Shown here: piece by piece, positions 24,381-33,400 of the stretch
Numbering within the stretch: position 1 is the stretch's first letter
How the letters are laid out: each line of letters opens with the position of its first letter
Source: Undaria pinnatifida
Taxonomy: Eukaryota > Sar > Phaeophyceae > Laminariales > Alariaceae
DNA: 64,000 nt
NCBI GenBank assembly: GCA_012845835.1
Contig: JABAKD010000028.1
Span: forward strand, 8,559,632 to 8,623,631
Direction: 5' to 3'
Program-made: the position numbers and the translations under genes
The notes under the pieces: model-generated
Told to the model about the DNA's origin: nothing
Databases searched by the model: none
What the model saw: only the letters and a program-made list of their open reading frames with translations

Positions 24381-24904
24381 TGAGAGTTCATCTGTTGTCT
24401 GCTTGTTTTTTTGGCGATGTAGGTGTTTATCGCTTTTTGTTTCTGTCTCTCTGTCTCTTCCTATTCTTGCACCTTGTGGTAGGCTGCAGCCACGCAAGCC
24501 GTGTTTAAGGAACGGTAACGGTGTGTTCGGGATTCAGATTATACTGTGATTCAATATAGCCTTATTAATGGGTGGTGGGTGGGTGGGTGGGCGGGTTGGT
24601 TTTCGCTGGCGTTGCAGCTAAATCACTAGTAGTAGCCATATTAATCGTGCTCATGTAGTTTTTATGAGTAAAGTATAAGTATAAGTATGCGAATAAATGC
24701 TAATAATAACATCAATATAATATTAATATTGATACCAGTACCCTGGTAAGTCTTAATGCTGTCCTGTCGCTCGTACTGTCGTTGAAATTTCATATGCATG
24801 GTAAGCTGTACAACCCATATTATTCCTATACATTCGCACGTGTCGCGGAGGGTGGGCTTTTTCAGCTACTCATCTTACATGCATGTGTTGCCGAGAAAGA
24901 GCTA
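24381..24904. other. Non-coding 3' flank, AT-rich
   Basis: Downstream of the small two-exon gene: a GGTGGGTGGGTGGG tract near 24570-24590, then AT-rich sequence with ATAAGTATAAGTAT. No gene is recognised; it may include the 3' untranslated region. Confidence 0.4.
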
Positions 24905-25532
24905 CGATGAGCTGCGTACATGAGCTATGATAACGTTCTCCGGGGGTGAGCTATAGGCGATAGCTGACCTGCACATGTTTTCCCCGATTGAGCTATAGCA
25001 GTAGCTGATCTGCACATGTTTCGAAGGCTTGAGCTATAGGCGGTAGCTCATCTGCACTTGTTTTGAAGGCTTGAGCTATAGGCGATAGCTCATCTGCACA
25101 TGTTTCGAAGGCTTGAGCTATAGGCGGTAGCTCATCTGCCCATGTTTTGAAGGCTTGAGCTATAGGCGATAGCTCATCTGCACACATTTGCCCAGGCTGA
25201 GCTATAGGCGATGGCTCATCTGCACACAATTGCCCAGGCTGAGCTACAGGAGCCACATGAGCTAGCTCATCCGTCCCCGGGATGAGCTATAGGAGCTTCG
25301 TGAGCTGCACATGTTTTCCCCGGCTTGAGCTATAGGCGGTAGCTCATCTGCATATGTTTCGAAGGCTTGAGCTATAGGCGATAGCTCATCTGCCCATGTT
25401 TCCAAAGCTTGAGCTATAGGAGCTACATGAGCTACACATGTTTGCCCCGGCTTGAGCTATAGGCGGTAGCTCACCTGCACATGTTTTCAAAGTTTGAGCT
25501 ATACATGACAGATGAGCTAGCTCATGAGCTGT
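24905..25532 (+). repeat. GAGCTATAGGCGATAGCTC minisatellite, array 3
   Basis: About 13 units of the same 41-43-bp family as array 2 and in the same orientation, alternating GGCGATAGC and GGCGGTAGC centres with CTGCACATGTTTT spacers. One minus frame (24993-25256) reads Ala-Gln-Ala-Phe-Glu-Thr-Cys-Ala-Asp-Glu repeats only because the unit length is near a multiple of three. Confidence 0.88.
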
Positions 25533-25545
25533 CCGGGGTGTGGAA

Positions 25546-25760
25546 TATTTTGCCGGTGCACCAGGGTGCGAAGTATTTCGTCGAGTACTGGGTCGTTTTC
25601 GGCACAGGATAGCTTCCGCGATAGCTCTTCACCGTGTCAAAACAGCCGTGAGAGTTCCGAGGTGGTCCGGGCGTGTGGCGCAGACAAGGCGCGGTGTCGA
25701 AAATAAGAGCTTATTTACGACACCGGTGTCGCGAATAAGGAACTACGACACCGGTGTCAA
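25546..25760 (+). repeat. Flank unit of GAGCTA array 3
   Basis: Diverged direct copy of the unit at 22560-22862 (GGTGCACCAGG, GTACTGGGTCGTTTTCGG, CACCGTGTCAAAACAGCCGTGA), with two GACACCGGTGTC palindromes at its right side. One unit lies left of array 2 and the other right of array 3, so they bracket the two arrays and the small gene. Confidence 0.65.
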
Positions 25761-25974
25761 AAATAACATGTAGTAAATAACATTACCCTTTTTGAAAACC
25801 TCCGGCGGATGGGTAAATATAAACCTAAAGCTCACCACACTTCCCACGCATTTCGTACACGTGCGTCAATTTAACTCAATCGCATTCGTAATCCAGCGTT
25901 AGCTGTCCTTCAGTTCCCGTGATAGCGATAGCGCGAGCTGTCTCTAGCGGCGGTCCCCGTTACTACTCCCGGAG

Positions 25975-26372
25975 CGCAAGCTGCCGTTGTATACGGATGC
26001 TCAAGTATGTCGACCCGACCTGACCCTTGGGGGTCAGGTGCGGTGGAGATAGCCACCCGGAACGGCATGTACTGATTATTCTTCCCCTTTTCGGCTTGCG
26101 ACACCCCCAGGCATATCAAATTTCAAGCCAACTAGCAACCAGCTCCGGAAGCAAAGGGAAATCTTAATCCCAATACCAGGGTATTGCAGCGCACGCTGCC
26201 GTTGTATACGGATGCGCAAGTATGCCGACCCGACGTGACGCCTGGGTCAGGTGCGGTGGAGACAGACACCCGGAGTGGCATGTGCTCACTATTCTTCCCC
26301 TTTTCAGCTTGCGACACCCCCAGGCATATCAAGTATCAAGCCAACTATTATTAGCAATCAGCTCCAGAAGCA
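25975..26372 (+). repeat. 215-bp tandem duplication inside the TIR element
   Basis: Two copies (about 25975-26160 and 26190-26372) start near CTGCCGTTGTATACGGATG and run through ATTCTTCCCCTTTTC and GACACCCCCAGGCATATCA to AGCTCC(A/G)GAAGCAA. The second copy repeats the inner edge of the left terminal inverted repeat. Confidence 0.8.
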
Positions 26373-26457
26373 ATGGGAGGGTATGTGTACCTACAGGTAC
26401 AAATCAACCGTCGAAAGCACCGTGCACGTCAACGAAACACACTCTAGTACAAACGCA

Positions 26458-26814
26458 TCACCGGATCGTGCGTACGGTATCATGAATCATGAAACACACC
26501 TGTCGAGTAGTCAAAGCGTGACCTCCCAGGACCCGAGGGTGCGATGACCTTGGCCTCGGCTCGGCAGAGGGCGCGGCTTGCATCCATTTCCTGAGAAGGC
26601 TGTCGTATACCCTATTGCGTCGGGCGCGTATGTCGCTGTCTTGGTGTTGCTTGTCGGCATCGACGTAAGCAGCAGATTCTGGTACCGGCCGACACTGCTG
26701 CTGCGCTGCAGACGTGTTAGCCGCTTCACCGCCACTTCTGCGCGCCGATCCCGTGCCATTATTACAGATACACTCTTCCTCGACATTGCCAAGGCTTTTC
26801 TGTGGTTCCACCAT
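26458..26814 (-). CDS. Hypothetical ORF within the TIR element
   Basis: A 118-codon minus-strand frame starts with ATG (MVEPQKSLGNVEEECICNNG) and has a mixed, charged composition rich in Gln, Arg and Glu. I see no DDE, zinc-finger or other transposase motif. It could be an exon of an element-encoded protein or of a gene the element captured, but antisense frames also exist. It lies between the left duplicated segment and the nested TRIM pair. Confidence 0.25.
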   Translation of the reverse strand: MVEPQKSLGNVEEECICNNGTGSARRSGGEAANTSAAQQQCRPVPESAAYVDADKQHQDSDIRARRNRVYDSLLRKWMQAAPSAEPRPRSSHPRVLGGHALTTRQVCFMIHDTVRTIR

Positions 26815-26916
26815 CTCTCGGTGCGGTGCGGTTGGGTGCTAGGCGCTAAGCGAGGTCAATACCAGCAGGCCGCTACAGAGCTACAGGTTAGTTTGTCCTC
26901 CTCACAGGCTCACAGG

Positions 26917-27273
26917 TGTGGTGGAAAAATGAGTTTAGAAGGAAATAACTCGAGTAGCATTTGTTGTTCAACACTTTTAGTCTACTTCCTCACAGTGGCG
27001 TCGTCGGCAGGACGTGAAATTATGACAGTGAGTGAGGTCGCTGGTTCGATTCTCTCACCGTCTTTCCCAGAAAAAGAAAAAATAAGGGATCATTGCAAGT
27101 CACTCCAATACCGAAGAAGTCGCATTGGATACCGTGGGTACCTCATCGGGGTTCCTGACATAATCTGGGAAATATGTCAGGTTTAGTGGGGGAGAATGTG
27201 GGGGAAAAACGAGTTTAGAAGGAAATAACTCGAGTAGCATGTGTTGTTCAACACTTTTAGTCTAGGCATCACA
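26917..27273 (+). mobile_element. TRIM-like miniature LTR element, copy 1
   Basis: LTRs are 26917-26994 (78 bp, TGTGGTGG to CTCACA) and 27197-27273 (TGTGGGGG to ATCACA; the last ~14 bp differ). The internal part is 202 bp. It begins with a primer-site-like TGGCGTCGTCGGCAGG and ends with a purine tract AGTGGGGGAGAA directly before the second LTR. A 9-bp inverted repeat (CCTGACATA ... TATGTCAGG, 27154-27181) precedes the purine tract. A tRNA B-box-like GGTTCGATTCT lies inside. There is no coding capacity, as expected for terminal-repeat retrotransposons in miniature. Confidence 0.75.
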
Positions 27274-27281
27274 CTCTTTGG

Positions 27282-27704
27282 TGTGGTGGAAAAACGAGTT
27301 TAGAAGGAAATAACTCGAGTAGCATTTGTTGTTCAACATTTTTAGTCTACTTCCTCACAATGGCGTCGACGGCAGGACGTGAGATTATGAACAGTGAGGT
27401 CGCTGGTTCGATTCTCACCGTCTTTCCCAGAAAAAAAAGAAAAAAAAAAGGGATTTTCTCACGTTCAAGAACCTGTAAAACTCTACCACTTGAAAAACAA
27501 CGATGAGAGCAATGTAGAGGATCATTGCAAGTCACTCCAATACCGAAAAAGTCGCATTGGATACTGGGTACCTCATCGGGGTTCCTGACATAATCTGGGA
27601 AATATGTCAGGTTTAGTGGGGGAGAATGTGGTGGAAAAACGAGTTTAGAAGGAAATAACTCGAGTAGCATTTGTTGTTCAACATTTTTAGTCTACTTCCT
27701 CACA
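27282..27704 (+). mobile_element. TRIM-like miniature LTR element, copy 2
   Basis: LTRs 27282-27359 and 27627-27704 are each exactly 78 bp, TGTGGTGG to CTCACA, and almost identical. The 267-bp interior starts with TGGCGTCGACGGCAGGACGT and ends with the purine tract AGTGGGGGAGAA. Compared with copy 1 it has an extra segment of about 65 bp (about 27430-27520). No target duplication flanks either copy, suggesting that the tandem pair arose by recombination. Confidence 0.8.
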
Positions 27705-29058
27705 GTCTACTTCCTCACATTGGTCGGAAGGAGTTGCAGGATTATTATAAAGCTCTAAGAGACGGGGGATATTTCATTAATTTCCCCGTTTCTGCGGGGT
27801 TCGAAAGGCAGACTAACTGCATTGTCGTGCTCCACTCCTCACGACACGTTGCGAGCACTCGGATAAGAGACGTCCTTAGGTGAGTACCTGTTGCAATAGG
27901 TGTATCCTGTCTCTTATCAATCGGGATCAGTGCGCAAGAACAGCGGGTGTGACTAGCCGCCTTGACTATTTCAGATTCTTGGGACAGCCGAAGCAGCAGC
28001 AGTCAAGAACACACACCACAGGCGCCTCTCTCGCTGCTTGCAACGTGGATTTGCGCTTGGCCGGGACAGCGGTTCCGGCTGTTTCGGACTTGTTGATGAG
28101 GGGTGGCTGTCAGTTTGCACGGTACCATGCATTGCACGATTGCAGCGGATTGCCTCCCACGCGCGCATTCTAGTACCCTACGTTTTGGACGACATTTTGT
28201 TCGTACTGGTACACTCGTACCGGGTATCAGCTACCTGGTACAATCAGCTTGATCAGCACTGCAGTGAGTACTTTTCGTCGAAGTGGGCTGTGTTCTGTCC
28301 CGGAGTTGGGCTGCTGTGCTATCACTGCTTCGAGTTGTGCACTACTGTTTTGACCTGATACCTGGGAGTCTTGCACTGCTGCTGTAGGCACTTGATAGCT
28401 GGCCATGCCGCTCAATCTTTTAGCTTACATCGCGGATTTGGTTGCCGTGGTTGCACTTGTTCTTTCAGCCGCGCCTTTTTGTCCATTTCCCTACGAGTGC
28501 AGCATCTCTGATCTAAGATGGGAGACGCACAGAAAAGGTGCCGCTACGAACGAAGATACAGACTTGTTCCACAGACAATCAGCAACGCAGCAAGCTTTAC
28601 AAGTACGGGTACGTAATCTCGTATTACACCGTATGTAAAACTTATCAAACTACCCTCAGCTTTACCAGTACAGTACTCCCACCTGCTATCCATGGTACGA
28701 ATACCGCACCGGTATTGATTACTGGTTCCAGTAGCCGATGGCTCCAACTAATCTGTACCGGGTTATGGTACCTGGTGCGCAACAAGTACCTTGTTGATAT
28801 CTCTACGAGTACTTGTCAAGAACAGTCAGGTCGGCACACTCACGCATTCGTATACAGCGGCAGGTTGGGCTGCTGGAGTAGTAACGGTGACCGCCGGTAG
28901 GGACAACTCGCGCTGTCGTTGCCACGGGAACTGAAGGATACGCCGGCTATCATAGCGCTGGATTTCGAATACAAACTTGACGCGACATGTACAGTATGAA
29001 AATATGTGGAAGTGTGGTTAGTGTGGTGAGCTTGCGCTTCCCCCCCATCCGCCGGAGG

Positions 29059-30423
29059 ATAATCGTACGCGCTGTTCGAGCGCGCACAGCTTGCATCCCA
29101 TGTACCAGGTTCTCCCTCTGTACGGCGCATGGTCCGAGTTATATTCTGTAGAGCTGGGCACTACTGCTGTAGCGTAGTATGTATATACGGGCAGTATACT
29201 GCCAATGTGGTTGTGCTGAGGGCGAGCCACATTTGGTTGAACAATATTTAAGCGGTTGTGAAACAACCCACAGGTAGGAGTACACTAAAAATGTACGTAC
29301 GTCCCACAAAACGCCCTCCCTTCCAACAGAAAACCTCACCAAAGCAGCAGCGAATAAACAAGAGGGGGCAGAAGAGTAGTAGAACCTCGCACACGATTGA
29401 CGTCCCGCTACACCAGCCCAGACCATATTTGCCTGGGTTGTGATGGAAGGTCAAGCGAAACGATCGCCTTAAAAAAACGCCCCTTGGGGACCCCCTCACC
29501 ACCACAGGGGAGGTCGGTGTCTCGCGGCTTCGCCCCAACGATGTACTGAGCGAAACTATTATTGAAAATAGTAGTATATCCTGGGAGGTCGGTGTCTCGC
29601 GGCTTCGCCCCAACAATGTACTGAGCGAAACTATTATTGAAAATAGTAGTATATCCTGGTTGCTGATTTCTACAGTACACCCATTTATTGTTTAGGGGTA
29701 TACTATTAATATGTATTCCTGGATTGTGCTGGCTGCGCCAGCCAGTACGCAGCCGTGCAAGCATAGGAGCAGTTATAATCTAATGAGGTTATTTTTTCCA
29801 AGGGTCCTCACATGTGAACAAACACCCACAGACAGGGCGTAGGCCACACGGTAGCATTGGTCTGGGCTTAAGTTCACGGTCGCCTCCCCCCTATCGCTTG
29901 CGTCCTCCGATACCCACCCCCACCTCTACCTCCGCCTTCACCTCTGTTAATTCCTCCGCGTCCGTTCTCGATGTCCAGCTCCCATATCTTGTCACTCAAC
30001 ACGAGATTGTCCCGCGCCGATTCCGTCGTTCACCAGACGATCCGCCGCACAATCGGACTGCTTTTGGAGAGCTTATGCAGATTTATGCCCCCGTCTCCAC
30101 ACTCACCCCTATCCCCACCCCGATCCCCGCCCTCACCCCGGCCCCGCCTTCAATGTTCACCGTACTAAACGACAATATTCTGCCCGCCTCCTGCTCCTCA
30201 GGTCGTTTGTGCGAAACGCCCTGCGATAACTATTAATTGCACCGCATTTTTCTTTTCACTCTGCAGGGGATTTCTGGAGAACGTTTTATTGCTTCAAGGT
30301 TTTTTCCTCGTAACGAAGAACGAACGCCTCCGAGGAGCTTTGAGCACCGCGTGGGCGAGAGAAGAAGCACCAACGTACGCGCACAACCACGCACACCCAC
30401 CTTACTACCCTCCCCGGGCACAA
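29059..30423. other. Intergenic region upstream of RPN1
   Basis: It contains a 75-bp tandem duplication (listed separately). A pyrimidine-rich stretch at 29880-30160 includes repeated CACC/CCCC blocks and may belong to the RPN1 promoter or leader; a plus-strand frame (29814-30236) across it is Pro/Thr-rich and has no known domain. The reading frame of RPN1 exon 1 is open upstream to about 30289, but the ATG at 30424 (context ACAAATGAC) gives the expected RPN1 N-terminus. Confidence 0.5.
29511..29660 (+). repeat. 75-bp tandem duplication with hairpin
   Basis: Two near-identical copies (29511-29585 and 29586-29660) start AGGTCGGTGTCTCGCGG and end AGTATATCCTGG. Each contains ACTATT ... AATAGT, which could form a stem, and one base differs in CAACGATG/CAACAATG. 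No coding meaning is apparent. Confidence 0.85.
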
Positions 30424-33400
30424 ATGACGGACCCATCGGGCAAGAAAGCCGTCAAGATCATGGTGCCTTCGAAGGACAAGGACCCCAAGGATAAGAAGGG
30501 GGGCGATGACGGGGGAAAGGAGGTGCCTACCTTAGACGGCGTGGAAGGAGGGGAGGGGGGAGGAGGGCTGAAAAAGGGCAAGAAGAAGACGAAGGGGGGG
30601 AAGGACATCGTAGAGCCGGAGGAGCTGAGCGAGGAGGACAAGGCACTGAAGGAGGGGCTGGAGCTTGCGGTCACCCGGGTGGACGATCCGGAGCCGGGTA
30701 TCGGTAGGTTTTGTTTCCAACATTATTCGGTACGGAACTGTAAAGTTAAGGAGTCCCGATTTTCCCCAAGGTCTTCGTACTTGATTGGTGGTGGTATGAG
30801 TCTACCTCACCTCGCGTTTTCGTGTCGTGTTATAGTTTTATCGGTTTATCTGGTCCAGAATGATCCTTCACGGCCTTCCTCCTTCACTGTGGTCGCCAAC
30901 CACCCAATTCCTGTTCCCCCCTGTCGTTCCCGCCTGCGTTTTGCTACTGGAACCGCTACGGCGTTACCCTCTTAACCCCCCCCCTCCCTTCCGCTCTCCC
31001 TCCCTCCTCTCTCCCTTCTGGTGTGTTGTTTTGGTTTGCGGGGTTGATGGTGCAGTGCGCAACGCCCTGAAGCACCTCTCGTCTGAGATTCGCTCTGCGA
31101 CGACCAGTATGACCAGCGTGCCGAAGCCCCTCAAGTTTCTTCGCCCTCACTACGCCCAGCTCAAGAAGTGTGAGTGGGAATGAAAACTCGTTTATTTTTA
31201 GGATTGTTGTGTATGCGTTTGTTTGTTAAGGGGGAGGGGAGGGGGCGTCCCGAGGTGACGAGGGGGGTAGGTTGTTGGGGGAAAGGCTATGCGTTCCCTG
31301 CGGGGAGGATCTGTTTGTTAAATCGAACGCGGTTGCTGAATATTTCCTGGTCGCTTTGCTGGACAGCAGTTTACAGCGCTCATTCCTTGTTCTACGTTGC
31401 AATCGCCTGGGGTGTTATGAGAATCCGCGACTTGGGGTACGGCGGAGGGGTTGGTCGGGGTATACGACCGTCTTTATATATGTTGTTTTAATTTGTCTGG
31501 GTGTCCTGGTGTCTTTCTACGGTATGTAGAATGTGCTCGTGCCTGGTGACGGCGAAGTCGATGCAATGCAAGAGAGGGTACGAAGGGCGTCAGAGCCCGG
31601 TCTAGCCCAAGGCTCTGGGCAAACACAATTGCTCCGAGCTTTTCGTTTCCCTCGTAGTCGTAGCTTGCCCTGCTGCCACGCCCCTCTTTTCTGAGTTGCT
31701 GTAGGTCGCCCCCCCCCCCACCCACCGTCCTCCCTTCCCCCGTGACCCGTGTTGTTTCATCCTTCACCCCTTTACCTTTTTCCTTCCTTTACTCTTGAAT
31801 TGATTTACCCTTCACGTTCATCTTTCACGAGCCAGCTTTCACCCTTTCTCCTTTTGCCCCATGCCCCTTCGCTTTCTACCTTGCACCGCTTTCCATTCCC
31901 CGTTTTCCCTCTAACCTTTAACCTTCACCTTTCACGTTTCACCCACCACCCTTCCCCCCCTACCACCATCCACCTTCTCCTTTTATCTCACTGTTCATCC
32001 CGCGTCTGTGCCGCGTGCGTACGTACCCGAAACGTTTTCGCTCACCACCTCCCCACCGTGTGCGCCTCCCATCCCCCTTCAGTGTACGAGAGCTGGCCGG
32101 CCGCGCAGGGACCGCAGCCCGTGGCCAAGCCCCTTGTGAAGGCGACGGGGGAGGCAGGGTCGAAGGAGAAGGAGGGGGGGGCGGAGGAGGAGGAGGATGA
32201 GGGGGAGGCCACACCTGACGGGAACAAGCGATTGTTGGCGGACATCTTGTCGGTGAGAACGGACGGCCGGTCCGCGATTGTTTTGTACTGGATTGGGTTG
32301 GAATGGCTTGACTTCGCTTGGCATGGCGGTTGCTTGGCGGTTCCTTGGCGGTCGCTTGGCGGGCGTTTCGGCTTGGCTCGGCTTGGCTCGGCTTTGCTTT
32401 GCCGCCGCCGCCGCCGCCGCCGCCGCCGATGGAGGCGGCATGTCATGCTGGAGTTGATCGTCAGGGGTTGGCGTACAAGCAGGCAGTGGGCGCGCAGAAG
32501 GGGGGCGCGCTCCGAGACGTTGGGCGTAAGGGCATCCGGATGTGGAAATTAGTTCGTGTGTACTTACAGATATATCGGGTATATTACGTACCCGTAATGC
32601 ATTTCGTCTCCCTTGGATGTTGAAAGTTATATGCTCGTTCATTTGATGTGACGCGCAGGTGTTAGCCATGACCATGGCGGAGCCCGGAAGCCGGCTGAGC
32701 CTCCGCTTCAAGCTCGAGGGCACTAAGGGGGACCTAGGCCGGTGGGGGCACGAGTTCCTGCGCTCGCTCGCCGGAGAGATCGGGCAGGAGTACTCCGCGC
32801 GCCGGATGCGCATTGTCGGGGCGGGGACAGTGGCCGGGGAGGGGGCGGATGAGGCGGGGAGAGAGGGGGCGGAGGCTATGGATGAGGGGGAGGCGGACGT
32901 GTCGGAATTGATCGAGCTGGTTGATGATATCGTGCCATTTCACTTGCAGCATAATGCGGAGGCCGAGGCGGTGGATCTTCTGGTGGAAGTGCAGGTGTGT
33001 GGGGGAGGGGATAAAGGTGACGGTGGGAGGAGTTGGGGGGGGCAGGAGAGTTAGGCGGAAAGGGGTGTTTAGTGTTTAGGTCCTCTATTGAGTGCTGTGT
33101 GTTAGAATTTTGTAGGTTTTGGGTTGTTGTGTTGAGTATTTGGTTCTTGGCCTTGTGTATTGTGTATTACGTGTTGGGTGTTGAGAGTGGAGTGTTTTGT
33201 CATGGGTATGGAGGAAGCGTGTGATGGGTTCTATGTGTCTGTGTGTTCTCAAGCGTGTGTTCGGAAGACTTCGGGAGTTTTGAAGCTGGAAATATTCACA
33301 TTCGGCTTGTCGATGGTGGGGTAGATGTTGGTCGAGTTGTTGGCAGCAAAGATGGTGGTTGACAGACTTTTTACCCCTTGACGGACAATCAAGCATGAAA

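Larger units (their letters stand above)
25799..29058. mobile_element. 3.26-kb DNA transposon with ~230-bp terminal inverted repeats
   Basis: The left end (25799-26024) and the reverse complement of the right end (28825-29058) align along their whole length. Both start CCTCCGGCGGATGGG and share AGCTCACCACACTT, a CCTTCAGTTCCCGT block, GACAGCGCGAG or TAGCGCGAGCTGTC, CGTTACTACTCC and a GTATACGGATG-like block. No target duplication is obvious. I recognise no transposase; the only protein-like frame is 26814-26458 (minus). The interior holds a 215-bp tandem duplication and two nested miniature LTR elements. It is probably a non-autonomous cut-and-paste element; the superfamily is not determined. 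Confidence 0.78.

Noticed and set aside
22866-25532. CRISPR-like appearance of the GAGCTA arrays
   Set aside because: The spacers between palindromes are themselves repeated, units vary in length, there are no cas genes, and the context is eukaryotic.
22597-25758. GACACCGGTGTC palindromes as operator sites
   Set aside because: They are parts of the duplicated array-flank units and show no link to a promoter.
32079-32813. 244-codon minus-strand ORF
   Set aside because: Antisense shadow across RPN1 exons 3-4 and the CCG repeat of intron 3.
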